Shown in pieces: positions 11,735 to 22,727 of a DNA stretch of 64,000 nucleotides. Every line of letters starts with the position of its first letter. Position 1 is the first letter of the stretch. Origin of the DNA: Jaapia argillacea MUCL 33604. Taxonomy: Eukaryota; Basidiomycota; Agaricomycetes; Jaapiales; Jaapiaceae. Made by a program: the position numbers and the translations under genes. Where the stretch lies: assembly GCA_000697665.1 (NCBI GenBank), contig KL197719.1, forward strand, positions 629,968-693,967, in the 5' to 3' direction. A model generated the notes under the pieces. That model was not told the DNA's origin. It did no database searches and saw nothing but the letters and a program-made list of their open reading frames with translations.

Positions 11735-13739
11735 TTATTTACTCGATCCATCGACCTTTGGCAATGAACTGTTTCTCCACTCATCTTCTTCCAAGATCTC
11801 CCACCCTTTCCCTCTAAATCGTCTCGGCCAGATCCCCGCCCTCCCTGGAGCCAGAATGCCATTCGGATCCAGCGCGTCCTTTATCGTCTCATTGAATCGC
11901 ATCAGGGCTTGGTTGTTCCACCCATACGTCCTCGCCACTTGGTCGGCGAATAAAAGATGCGTTCTAGCACAGCATCAGTACTGACGCCTTAGGCGGTCGA
12001 TCAATCCAGTACGCTCACCTATACTCCCCAAAACCATTCTTCGCCGCCTCCTCTATCATCTCTCGCATTAGCCCCACCGCTCGTCGCTTCGAGTCCTCGT
12101 CAGCACGATCGTACACGATGTTCGCGATCCAATGCATCTCCCTCCCCGCGATGCACAACGTCGAAAAGTTGTCGAAACCCCATTTCTTGTGCAATCGTGA
12201 TACGATCTCGTGGATAACTCGAGCGTCCTCACCCCTGGTTGGTGTGATCGGGGCGAAGAATAAGTGTGCTGCATTGGGCTGCCAATTTAACCAGTCCAGC
12301 TCGCGCAGCTCTGGCGTTCCAGAACACACATTCACCCTGGAGTGGATGTAATGCTCCGGAGGCATCTCCTCTGGAAGAATGAAGCGCGCCCCAGCCACCT
12401 TTCCAAACTCTCGCTTGATAATTTCCAGCTGCATATCCCGAGTCTCTTTATTTCCGTACACCGTGCCATAGAATGCCCAAGATATATCCCCACAAGGCAT
12501 ATTCTTCGCATGCGAGCGCACCACCTCCCTCGGCATCGGATCTTTCCCATCATAGAAGAACGACTTGGGTTTTCCGGTCACCGCCAATTCTTGAATCACG
12601 CTTCGAAGTTGCGGGATATTTCCTAGGATCCGATTAAGCGCGAGTGGTCGGATGATTTCGATGATTTGTTCAAAGTCATCGTCACGGGGGAAGGTGATCA
12701 TGTAGCTTTGATGTCCAGTCGCGGGCATAAGCCACATACCCATCTTGGTGACGATACCGAAGTTGGATTGGCTGAAAATGCCGTCTGGTGTGGGTCCGTA
12801 GGGGTTTTGGAAAGCCTGCCAGGACGGGTTGTCTGCCCCGTCTTTGCCGGGGAGAGCGCCCATACCCGTACGAAGCACCTCTCCCGATGGTAAGACGACC
12901 TCCAGACCGCAATGATTGGTGAAGTGGTCGCCGTACGGTGTATATCTGGAGTAGGATCGAGAATTCAGCACCGTCGCGCCGAGAGCGCTTGGACAAACAC
13001 TCACCCTACTCCGCGATCAATCGCGTTTCCCAACACACTTCCCCCAGCCACGTCCGGTACATCTACCCACAAATCATATCCCGTCTTTTGCACCTCCTCG
13101 TGTAGTTTGAAATAGCTTACGCCTGGCTCAACCATACACGTCGCATTCGATCCGTCAATCTTCAATACCTTATTCATCCTCCTACCCAAGTCAACAACGA
13201 CTGAACCTCGTACTCTAGGTGCCGCACCGCCGTATCCAAGATTTCGGCCCATGGAAATGGGATAAATTGGGATCAGGTAGTCGTTCGCCCATCGAACTAT
13301 CTGAACCACTTCGTCTGTCGAACCGGGGTAGACTGTTGCGGACGAGACGAGGTCGGATTGTGGAACGACATGGAACGCGTCATGTGTGTTCCTACCATAT
13401 CAAGGGCGGGATATCAGTATTGGGGCCGACGTCATGTTCAAAGGAAGCATTGACATACGGATGCTCCAAATACCAGCCATCTACGAGAGGCTTATCGTTT
13501 AACTCAACGTTCTCCTCGCCCAATTTCCTCTTCAGCTCAGCAATGGCTGCATCAAATATCTCCCTCGTGACATCTGGAGGCAGGACTGGAACTTCTTCAT
13601 CCCTTGGCACGGACGCTGGGAGGGTCTTGTTGGAATATAGACGAGCTTTGGATCCCTTCGCTTGCTCCAAGTAGTCCGAAGGGACACCTGAATGCTTCTT
13701 GTCGAGGAGTGGGATAGACGTCAGGTCTACACTCGCCAT
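11735..13739 (-). CDS. Vanillyl-alcohol-oxidase-like flavoprotein
   Basis: Members of this family oxidise para-substituted phenols (vanillyl alcohol, 4-(methoxymethyl)phenol, eugenol) with covalently bound FAD and release H2O2. The product starts MASVDLTSIPLLDKKHSG (ATG 13739; an in-frame ATG at 13811 would add 24 residues). The FAD domain shows VYPGSTDEVVQIVRWAN, SMGRNLGYGGAAPRVRGSVV and VPDVAGGSVLGNAIDRGVG. These are followed by YTPYGDHFTNHCGLEVVLPS and GEVLRTGMGALPG. The cap domain has FSQSNFGIVTKMGMWLMP and NAAHLFFAPITP, where the His sits at the FAD-linking position as I remember the family. The C terminus reads EYRTHLLFADQVARTYGWN and LDPNGILAPGRAGIWP. Length (about 590 residues) and motifs look intact. 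The gene is tandem and co-directional with the FAD monooxygenase upstream, suggesting shared phenolic metabolism. The exact substrate is unknown. Confidence 0.88.
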
Positions 13740-13811
13740 CGTGATGGAGGTTAGGATCCCGAAGGGTGGCGGACGTAGAGGGGAGTTAGACGTGATCTTG
13801 CTCGAAACCAT

Positions 13812-14118
13812 GCGTCCTCCATTTGAGGATCGACGGGTTTGAAGCAAATATCTTTAGCCGTACGAGGATCGCACTGGAGGACGAGAAGCAGGGCACATGG
13901 GCGCGGGCGTCACTCAGCTGACCTTAAGCAGAGTAGTATCTGAAGATAATTGAGGACAACCCTCGTCTTTGGATAAACCGATTATGCGCTCCTGTCCGTG
14001 AACTCGCACACGGCTCCAACGAACACGTCTCGCTCACCAAGCAAAAGGGACAGAAGAGTATTCTTTTGTGCGGGATTAATCTTGTCGGACATCGACTATG
14101 CAACCATACAAGGTAATC
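13812..14118. other. Intergenic between two co-directional flavoenzyme genes
   Basis: About 300 bases (380 if the oxidase starts at 13739) separate the oxidase from the monooxygenase 3' end. They must hold the oxidase promoter. No clear motif was seen. Confidence 0.35.
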
Positions 14119-15808
14119 TCAACCTACAACGGCTGTTGGAGCAGGCACTGCAGGCTCGTGAACGAAATCATGCTGTATCTGTCTCCCAAAGGCATCGTAC
14201 CTAACCAACTTCCTCGCTGGCCCGACCTTGGGATCGAAGAGTGGGGTGATTGTCCCAGACGCCAGCTCCTGCCGAACGATAGATGACACCTCGTCCCACC
14301 TCGCATAAGTGTCGGCTTCCGCGTCAAATGGATACAACCATCGATTCTTGATCTTCACGTCGTCGGGATCAATATCTTTTCCGTCATCGACTGTCTTCAA
14401 GACAGTGTGCCAACGATCTCGCACGTCTTCTCCATTCAACTGAGCCTGACGGACTCGGTCAAAGCGGAGTTTCTCGTAGACCCGCGTCTAAAACGCAGCC
14501 ATCATCAGTACGTGTGGAAATCGGAACGACTCAAAACTTACAGCAAGTGGCACGTTGCCCTTTCCAGCGAGCTTGAGACATATCGCCAAGACCGCCCCAC
14601 TTTCGGTGGCTTGACTAGCTCCTTGGGCACTCGTCGGTAAATGAGCGTGGCAGCTATCACCCAACAGCGCGATCTTGTGGCTTCTAGAAACCCATGTCGG
14701 GAGAGGATCGCGGTAGCAAATTTTCCAATCCAGACATCTCTCCGTTTTCTCCACTGCAGCCACGATCATGGGATCCCACCCAACAACAAGTCTCCTCACT
14801 TCATCCATATCACCAGGCTGAAACCACGACTCTTTGATATCTGCCGTGTCTTTGTGCGTCAGAATCCAATTGAACTCCTCGCCGTCTCGAAGGGTGTTCT
14901 GAACCAGGTGCATGTCATGTCCGATCCAAATGTTCACACAATCTTTCTCGAGAAGTGGTGCGCACGCCGGGATTGATTTTAGGGGTTCGCCCTTGAAGTA
15001 TGCTCGGAAACAGGCGTATCCGGAAGACTTTGGGGCGTCTTTGAAACCAAGAACGAGTTCCCTTGCTTGGGATTTGATGCCTACAGGCGCTCAGTCAAGA
15101 ATACGGCACACGGTGTTCATTACGGCGAACTGACCATCCGCTCCTATGACAATATCTGCCTCAAACTCTCTGCCGTCTTCCAAGGTTACAGATGGCTTGT
15201 CCTCATCGAACGCGACCACCTGGGTGACAGAATATGGTTTCGACTTGCATCCAGAACAACCACGAGACGAACCTTGTGGCCCATGTTAATGACCATTCCA
15301 CATTCACGCACCCTTTCCAGAAATGCGTCGTGATAGTCTCCTCGATGTCCGATATATCCAGCCATATCCATCAAAGGCTGGACGGCAAGGATCGTGCCGT
15401 CGTTCCATCGACGAATCTGCATGTCCTCACTCTTATTGCCGATCTTGATGAGTTGGTCGTGCAGTCCCCATCGTGCCAACAATCGGAGAGCATTCTCGCC
15501 GAGTCCCAGGGAATCACCCAGGCGGTCGAACTTTCTGATTTTCTCAAAGATCGTGACCTCGAAGCCTGCATAGTGCATAGCGAGAGCGGCTGCGCATCCT
15601 CCCAAACCGGCGCCAACGATTATGACTGGACGACAGGGCCTTTAATCAACTTGAATAAGTCGAACCATAGCGTGGACCTACCTACCTTTGATGGGGTTAG
15701 ATCCAGCTGATTCGGACATCCTTGGATGTTCTTCACCGATTCTTCGGGTACCAGGTTGTAAGGGTGCAGAGCGCTGGGACACAAAGCTGTAGTGGGCGTG
15801 CTCGCCAT
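14119..15808 (-). CDS. FAD-dependent aromatic monooxygenase, salicylate-hydroxylase type
   Basis: This family hydroxylates aromatic acids using NAD(P)H and O2. From ATG 15808 (MASTPTTALCPSALHPYN) the first exon reaches LDLTPSK. Splicing then gives the dinucleotide-binding motif KVVIIVGAGLGGCAAALAMH followed by YAGFEVTIFEK. Next come LGLGENALRLLARWGLHDQL and IGHRGDYHDAFLERVREC. The NAD(P)H/FAD DG segment is DGREFEADIVIGADG, and the second FAD motif is KIALLGDSCHAHLPTSAQGA. The C-terminal extension contains KNRWLYPFDAEADTYARWDE. The GxGxxG, DG and GD motifs all appear present. The gene lies directly upstream of, and in the same direction as, the vanillyl-alcohol-oxidase-like gene, a pairing that fits lignin-derived phenol breakdown. 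Substrate assignment is inference. Confidence 0.85.
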
Positions 15809-16300
15809 TTACATGGCTCGTCGGAGAGTATATTTAGCCGTTTGCGAGCGACATTCGGGGTGTGAAGTGGTCGCGGACCATGAGATATGTATATGCCTTC
15901 TCCCTGGCCAAGGATACCATGTCACGAGTCTGTACTAAGGTGTGCGTATCTGCGTGAGCCTAATCTGTTGTCCCGAGGAAGAGCTCGCGATAATCGAATG
16001 GGACTTCAACTTCGAATGCGGGGTCACTAGACCACTGAACGATAAGCCTCAAGATCATTCAGCTGGGTGCTGGTTTGTAACTGTAAAGGCGACCAGACCT
16101 GTACATGCTTGTACCAAGCTCACGATCGCAGAACGTGTCTGATCCTGAACATCATCAATCCATTCTTTCCGTGAGTACATTGAATGTCTATGTGATTAAT
16201 TGCTAAAATAATAAACTCGATCTTGATAGCACGTACAGCCCTTCTCCAGGCCACCAAAGAAAACGCACTCCGCTATCTATAACACAATGCTATCCCGTCA
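15809..16300. other. Intergenic between FAD monooxygenase and first Ssu1-type pump
   Basis: The 492 bases hold the monooxygenase promoter and the 3' end of the pump gene. An AT-rich stretch lies near 16195-16225. I see no gene. Confidence 0.35.
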
Positions 16301-18039
16301 TCAACACATAGATTTTTCGTCGCCCTGACAATGGGACGGTGGCGGTGCGCTGAATTTATCTTCGTTTGCTAATGCTGGTGCAGGAGCGGGCGTTGCAATA
16401 CTGTCAGAGAGGTAGGGGGCTGAGAATATTGTCCCATCGATGACGGCGGGGATAGTCTGAACAGTTACAACGACCCAAATCACGAAAACCACGGCTGGAA
16501 AGACAACGCATCAGTCAAATCAACAAAGGATGATGCAAAGAGTTCGACTGACTAGACCAGAAAGCACCAAACACCCTGAAGAAACCACTGTCGAGGACAG
16601 TGGCCAACTTGACCGAGAGCATTGCAAACACTCCGTTCGGGAAAATAAGCCCCCAATAGGCCATTGCGAAAGGGATCTTTCCTTTCTTCACCACATGGAA
16701 TATCGAGCAGAGAGCAATGATAATCCAGGCGATCCCCATTGACCAGAGGATGTATGCCCCGCAAAAGGCAAACGAGAATATCATTTGACCGGCGAACTCT
16801 GATTGAGGGAAGTCGGAAGCGATGTGGAGAGGGAGGAACTGGGAGAGATCTTGGCCACCCATAAGGAGTGAATAGCCACCTTGGCCGAGGGGCCCAAGAG
16901 CGATGAAGGCTGAAAGGATCATGCCCACGTCGGGGGGACCGAAGCAAATGAGACGGAGGAGGTAAATCGAGATCATCATGATGGCGAAGCTGAGACCGAT
17001 GATCACCATGGTGAATGAGAATCCTGAGGTAAGGATGGCCAAAGTATCGTTATGAGGACGAAGAGCTGGTGCAATATTGGCACCTGAAGACGACGCGACA
17101 ATAAGGGAGACAACTGGGAGCAGCCATACTGCGGTCATTTTTTGCAATGAATGCTCCTGCCGTGTCATCCTTGGGGACTGTTAGGTCGAGAATCCAATGG
17201 GAAGGTCAGGGGCTTACATAGTGTAAATCATGCCAAAAGCAATGGCGTAGGATACGAGGGAATCAATCCACCAGAATCCCCAGATGGCGTATAGATAGTG
17301 CTTATCGCCCCATCCCCATTCTTGGTACGTGATCTGAGTAACAAGTGAGCGAAGAACAAGGGGGAGATACAAAGGGACGGACCAAGGCAGCGTTGATCAA
17401 AGTAGCAGCACCCATGGGTAATGCCCCCATGAACATGCTTTGCGCCGGATGCCGCAGCATAAGTCCCCAAACCTGAAAACTTGTGAGCAAGAGTTGGGTA
17501 TGATTGAATCGACTACAAACCTCAGGAAACATAACATAGCGGGCGATGGTTGCCCCAGAAATGAGGAGAAAGAGAGCGAAGTTGAGCATGAAGAAGAACA
17601 TGAAGAAAACCCTCAGGACGGTGCTCCCCGTCCCGTAAGGGAATCCATGAGCGAGGGTCGACAGGACGCCGGTACCCATAATCACTGTGTGCCATGCCCA
17701 AGTAAAATGCCTTGAGATGAAGAAACATTAGCATCGATCATATCAATGAAGACCGTTGACATACCGAATCCTCTCTTTCCAAGGTTTTGTTGGGGGACGT
17801 GGCGCTGGAGTAGTCATTGTAGAGGCAGATGATTCGGTTGTATCACTGGAGGGCATGCTACGGGGGAGAGGGACGGGCACTCCAGCAAGAACGGGCTGGG
17901 CGGAAAACTGTAGAGCGACAAGGGACTTTGGGACTGCATGACTTGGGTGTTTATGTACCTTGGAACACGGAGCTTCCGTCGCAGGTGGACAGAGGGTGAA
18001 TGTGACATTCGTATTCGTGTGACCGTCTAATTTCGGCAT
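16301..18039 (-). CDS. Ssu1-type sulfite efflux pump / TDT family transporter (copy 1)
   Basis: TDT proteins are ten-helix channels or carriers. Fungal Ssu1 exports sulfite across the plasma membrane, and Mae1 relatives carry malate. The model starts at ATG 18039 with a roughly 90-residue hydrophilic N terminus ending KPWKERIR. It then splices to HFTWAWHTVIMGTGVLSTL, the family entry motif, and on to GFPYGTGSTVLRVFFMFFFM, HPAQSMFMGALPMGAATLIN and MTAVWLLPVVSLIVASSSGA. Next come LGPLGQGGYSLLMGGQDLSQ, YWGLIFPNGVFAMLSVKLA and LDSGFFRVFGAFWS. The C terminus after the last helix is IPAVIDGTIFSAP plus a short tail ending DEKSMC. Introns fall in the loops. The paralogue at 20873-22378 lies beyond the persulfide dioxygenase. 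Sulfite as substrate is inferred from family and neighbours. Confidence 0.85.
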
Positions 18040-18238
18040 TCGTAGAAATATCCGTCACGCCCCCTTTTCCCTTGCCATAACGCGAGAACCTCAGCTCAGC
18101 TCTCCCTCATCATCCCCTCATTTTCCCTCATCGTTTTTGCTCGGTTTCTGCTGAAATGAACATGCAGGACAACCTACTACTTGCTATTGAAAGCTACAAA
18201 ATTAAGACAGAGTTTCCACGAGTTTGTGCCACTGGATG

Positions 18239-18776
18239 CCGAATTCCGAATACCAGTTTTAATTCGGATTTCGGTGCTTGCCAGTTTCCACGGTGGGAGT
18301 CTCGGTCACACTGCCCACCCAATCGTTGTGCCCTCTTTCCTCAGAATGGCTTCTGAGGAAGGAATTATATTTATGGATGTATCATCAAGATCAGTGCAAC
18401 CAGAAGGCTGTTGAGTTAGATAAACATATTGTAGGCGCCCCGTTGGACGCCTGTACAACATGTGTATCATCCATTCCGAATACTACTCCAATGCTATTCT
18501 CACGGACACCAGGGCAGTCAGGGAGGCCGTCAGTGTATCGGAGAGGCTACTAGTCACCGCGTTGTCACGATTTCCGATATCCTCAGCCCCCCCATTTCTA
18601 AGCGGATCTAACGAAATCGGAATTCAAGGTTACCCAATTGCCGCCAACGCTGAACAAGCCGCTGACCTCCACAATCCGAATACCTCATAAGCCCTCAGCC
18701 TTTTCGTAGCCCTCACTCCGCTTTTCCGAATTCAAGCATTCCGATGCCCCTTCCAGCCCTCGCTCCCTTTCCGAAT
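18239..18776. promoter_or_regulatory. CCGAAT motif cluster between the pump and the persulfide dioxygenase
   Basis: CCGAAT or its complement ATTCGG occurs at 18239, 18246, 18262 (reverse), 18476, 18676, 18726 and 18771. Looser CCGAT variants sit near 18574, 18617 (reverse) and 18741. Several copies share a longer core, about WTCCGAATAC. By chance a given hexamer on either strand is expected 0.26 times in 540 bases. The cluster fills the 814-base divergent promoter of pump copy 1 (start 18039) and the dioxygenase (start 18854). CGG half-sites in palindromic or everted arrangement often bind Zn2Cys6 factors. The factor here is unknown. Confidence 0.6.
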
Positions 18777-18853
18777 GGCCTTGCTCGCTGACCATATAAC
18801 CAAGCCAAACACGAACTCTCCTTCAACGTTCAAACCATTAAAAGGATAGCTTA

Positions 18854-20146
18854 ATGATGGCCACCTTCATCCGAGTTCCCCTCTCCAGATCCTCTCTCAT
18901 CAGAACGAACAATCTAGCGACTCGCGCTCGTCCTTGTTCAACAGCTATCTTAGCCTCTCGAGCATCACACCCGCAGCCCACTCCTCGCCACGCTCCACGA
19001 CCATCCTCGATCTCAATAGCCTCCTCTTCGAAACGCACCATGGCTACCGTCGTATCTCCTCCTCTCAAGGCAGCAGAACCCTCCCAGATTCACGTCAGCG
19101 CTTCTCCAGACACCCCCACCATCTACAGCTTCTTCGAAAAGGTGACCGCGACTTGGACATATGTCGTTGTCGACCCCACTACCTTGGAAGCTGTTGTCAT
19201 CGACTCCGTCCTCGACTACGACCCCGCGTCCGGGAAGATAACTACTGGCACAGCAGACGGCATTTTGGCATTTGCTGAAGAGAAGCAGATCAAAATCTGC
19301 CGCATTCTGTAAGTTTCGAACAGCACTTGAATTTGTCCGATGCCTTATGACGTCATATCATAGGGAGACTCATGCTCATGCCGACCATTTGACGGCTGCT
19401 CAGTATTACAAGAAGCGACTTGGCCAGAATGTACCCGTATGCATCGGCGCGCGGATCACGCAAGTGCAAAACACGTTTGCGCCTGTGTATGGTATCCCCG
19501 ACGACCACTTGGAGGGTTCTTTCGACGTCTTTTTGAAGGATGAGGAGGAGTTCAAGCTGGGAGATTTGGCTTGCAAAGTGATTCATTTGCCCGGACATAC
19601 TCCCGACCACGTCGGATATGTTCTTGGGAAAGCCGTCTTTACCGGTGATTCCATCTTCATGGTAAGAGCCCAATTTCTGTCCTTCGTAAATTCTTTCTGA
19701 GTCCTCCATTTTCAGCCCGATGTCGGATCCGCACGTGCAGATTTCCCTGGAGGCAACGCCAAAGTTCTTTACAATGTGACTATCTTTATGATTTCTAAGA
19801 CCATGACCACCACTCACACTGTCTCTTGTAGTCTATGCAACGCCTTCTATCTCTACCAGAAGATTACCTCCTGTTCGTTGGTCACGACTATCCCCCGGCT
19901 GACCGAGGCATCAAAGATGTCGTGACTGTTGGCGAGCAACGCGCAGCCAACAAGCACGTCAAGGAGGGCACTGATGAGGCTACTTTCATCCAATTCCGCG
20001 AGACTCGAGATGCTGTTCTTGGCGCTCCTCGACTCCTTCACCCTTCCCTCCAGGTCAACATCAGGGCCGGAAGGATGCCCATTCCCGACGCTGAAGGGCG
20101 CGTGTTCTTGAAAACTCCAGTGAGGTCGATTCCTTCTGTGTTGTGA
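18854..20146 (+). CDS. Persulfide dioxygenase (ETHE1/Blh-like metallo-beta-lactamase fold), mitochondrial
   Basis: Such enzymes oxidise glutathione persulfide with O2 to sulfite and glutathione in mitochondria, the step that follows sulfide quinone oxidoreductase. The first 60 residues after ATG 18854 (MMATFIRVPLSRSSLIRTNN) are Arg/Ser-rich without acids, a typical presequence. An internal Met (KRTMATVVS, near 19039) precedes the conserved domain and could start a cytosolic form. The catalytic domain shows ETHAHADHLTAAQYY (HxHxDH), HLPGHTPDHVGYV, FTGDSIFM, PDVGSARADFPGGNA and LLFVGHDYPPADRG, giving the expected His/Asp iron ligands. The C terminus is HPSLQVNIRAGRMP. The DVGSARADFPGG block and the RAANKHVKEGT region recall bacterial Blh-type enzymes more than human ETHE1 (GRTDFQQG as I remember it). 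No rhodanese domain is visible. Introns interrupt after CRIL, IFM and VLYN. Pumps flank it on both sides. Confidence 0.85.
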
Positions 20147-20872
20147 AGGATCGACGACACTGATCCCCTTTTCGCGTCATTTTATGGGGTTTGTGTTTGT
20201 AGGGAAGGTTAGCTGCTACTTTGAGCATTTGATGATTATAGGAGACGAGATTTGCTTCCCTTCGGTTTAATACCGACGTATAATTACCCTTGTACCTGTA
20301 CGGATACCCGAAACACGCTCTTATGTCCAAAAGAATCAAAGAAACGGAGAGCTGGTAGGATTTGTTTACACAGGTAGCGTGGACTGGCGTATACATTCCA
20401 TACCACCTGACAATTTGGCTGAGGTGCGAACGGTCATCGAGGCAAACACTCCTAACGTCGGTGATTTCGGAAGCGTCCATACACCGAGTGCTTCTTCCCC
20501 ATCCTAACATTTCCTCCCACTCCTGCTGGGTAGTCAAGTGTTTGTGGGAAGGCGTGAGTACATCGCATGTCCGCGTGGGTAAGTTGACATCCCGGCGTTT
20601 CGTACGATACTACTCCTTCCTGCGCCGGGCTTCCCAACCCGCGGAAACGGAATGTGAAGTGTAAATTGCGTCGGAGGTGATGGGTTCTTTTGAGCACTAC
20701 AAAATGGAATTCATACAATTTTAGCACAAAAAAAAAAGAAATAAACATTGGTTGACGAAGCCTGGATTCGCACGTACAGTACCTTACGACCATGCCGAAC
20801 ACGCTGAAGAGACAACCGCACAGGTGATATTGAGAAGAAAAGTTGCGATCTCGTCCAAGCACGCATTCGAGG
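20147..20872. other. Convergent 3' intergenic region
   Basis: This region lies between the 3' ends of the dioxygenase and pump copy 2. It has an A-rich run at about 20727-20745. Opposing open frames (to 158 codons) show no recognisable domain. I see no supported gene. Confidence 0.4.
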
Positions 20873-22378
20873 TTACCTCCTGCTACAGGATCGTCCACGC
20901 ACATATCTCAGCTCCAACCGAATACCTGCCCCATCTTGGGGAGCATCGCCGCTCCCATTGGAACGCCCGTCCTCGACTTCCGGAGGGTACTTTGCCATAT
21001 CGATGTCCTCTAAGCAAGGTGCTTCAAATATCTGGCCGTTGTATGTAAGGAGCATAGTTCGTCCGAACACCCAAGACCACAGCAACATCGTGGCAACGGC
21101 GTAGATGACACCCCATATTCTGAAGAAGGGCGAATCGAGTGTTCGGTAGAGTGCAATCGTCAGGTTGGCATATACACCCTGCGGAGGCCAGTCTGAGGGG
21201 GGTTAAGAGGGAACAATATGGAAGTGCTCACATTTGGGAAAATCAAACCCCAAAAAGGGAGTTTGAATGGGAAGGAATTCCTTCGCGACACCTCGTAGAT
21301 TCCCATCACTGCAAAGACCATCCACATGGATGCAAGGGCCCATAAAACAAACCCGATGCAAACGCATATGACGTTGACTATATCTCCCGCGGACTCGGAA
21401 GTCAACACGCTTGGGGTAGACGAACGTAAAGGTAGGATCTCCTGAAGATTTTGTCCGACAAGTAAAATCGAGTACCCAGCTTGGGCCATTGGACCGAGAG
21501 GCATAAACGATGATATGATGGTTGCTCCGGGCGGGAGGCCGTGGACAATGAGGCGGAGCAGGTAAATCGTGAGCATCATGAAGGCGAGACAAAGGCCGAC
21601 TGAGACCATGAAGATAGACGTCGCAATGGTGATCAGGGCATGTGAGGTTGAGATGGGGTACAAGGCGGGAGCGATCACGCCTCCTGTGGAAGACCCGACG
21701 ATCAGCGTCACGACTGGGAGAAGCCAGACGGCTGTCATCCTGCTCAAGGCGTGATCCTGGCGGGTTTTCCTGACAAATGGTGAGGACAAGAAGGTATCAA
21801 GAAAATGCGACTCACATAACGTGCACGAGACCCCAAGCGCATAGAAAGGACAAGACAACATCGATCCACCAAAAACCCCAGAGAAGGTACAGAAAACCTT
21901 GCCCGCCAAACCCATCTCCCTGATAGATCAGACTCACAGCCACGTTGATGAGTGTGGTAGCGCCCATAGGGAAAGTGCCGAGATAGAGGCTTTGGACGGG
22001 ATGGGAGAGCATAAGCTGCCAGATGTCGGGAAACAGTGTGTATCGTGCCAGCGAAATTATGCAAAAGGTCACGAAGAGTACGAGGTTCATGAAGAAGAAG
22101 AAGTATGATAATATCCTCAGGGCATCAGATCCTTCGCCATAAGGAAAGCTATGGAAAAGGATGGAAATTGCACCGGTACCTGCGTATATGAGAGATTGGA
22201 ATAAAACCCTAGAGAGCGCCAGACATACCCATCACCATTGCGAACCATGCAGGGGTAAAGTGGCTAATGTAAACGATGGACATGATTAGTAGTTCGCCTA
22301 CCATTGATTCGAATACAATGCTGACCGGATACAGTCTTTTGAGGTCTTTTTCTTGGATTTTCCATGTTCACAGCTCAT
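20873..22378 (-). CDS. Ssu1-type sulfite efflux pump / TDT family transporter (copy 2)
   Basis: This is a second ten-helix TDT carrier. A short first exon (22326-22378) encodes MSCEHGKSKKKTSKDCI. Splicing over 22264-22325 (GTCAGC donor, CTAAT branch, TAG acceptor) gives IRHFTPAWFAMVMG, the family entry motif; an ATG at 22283 inside that intron would lose the Arg-His-Phe. Later segments are HSFPYGEGSDALRI, HPVQSLYLGTFPMGATTLIN, MTAVWLLPVVTLIVGSSTGG and LGPMAQAGYSILLVGQNLQE. They continue with FWGLIFPN, then GVYANLTIALYRTLDSPFF and RIWGVIYAVATMLLWSWVF. The acidic tail (APCLEDIDMAKYPPEVEDG) differs from copy 1. N-terminal length is also much shorter than in copy 1. The gene is co-directional with copy 1 and convergent with the dioxygenase. 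Sulfite as substrate is inference. Confidence 0.85.
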
Positions 22379-22727
22379 GGCAGTCGCCAAACGAGAAGTC
22401 GATTGCGTGACTGTTTGTCGATCTCTCAGGATTATATACGGCCTCGGGTTCTGTTGGCTTCTCCGAGTCCGATATAAGCAGGGCTATCGGGGAATTATGA
22501 TTGTGAGGTCATCATCGGCACAGGACTCGACGAAGAGACTTCTGAGTGTATAGGAGCTTGAAAGGAGCCAAGTAGATTAGTGAAGATGTTGTTGGGCGCC
22601 ACACAGCCAAATGAGGGTGCTCAGGCATTTTCACTTCGCAAGTCCACATTCCCACGACTATTAATGGCGAACGTTAGTATAAGAACCACCGTCTCTGGTG
22701 TTACAACAATCAACTCTGTGCCATAGT
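22379..22727. other. Short bidirectional promoter region
   Basis: This spacer sits between pump copy 2 (minus) and the conserved orphan (plus). It lacks exact CCGAAT hexamers, unlike the promoter of pump copy 1, although two TCCGA pentamers lie near 22467-22480. Confidence 0.4.

Noticed and set aside
22281-22304. ATGs at 22283 and 22304 as starts of pump copy 2
   Set aside because: Both fall in the 62-base intron. Only the start at 22378 yields the conserved IRHFTPAW entry motif.
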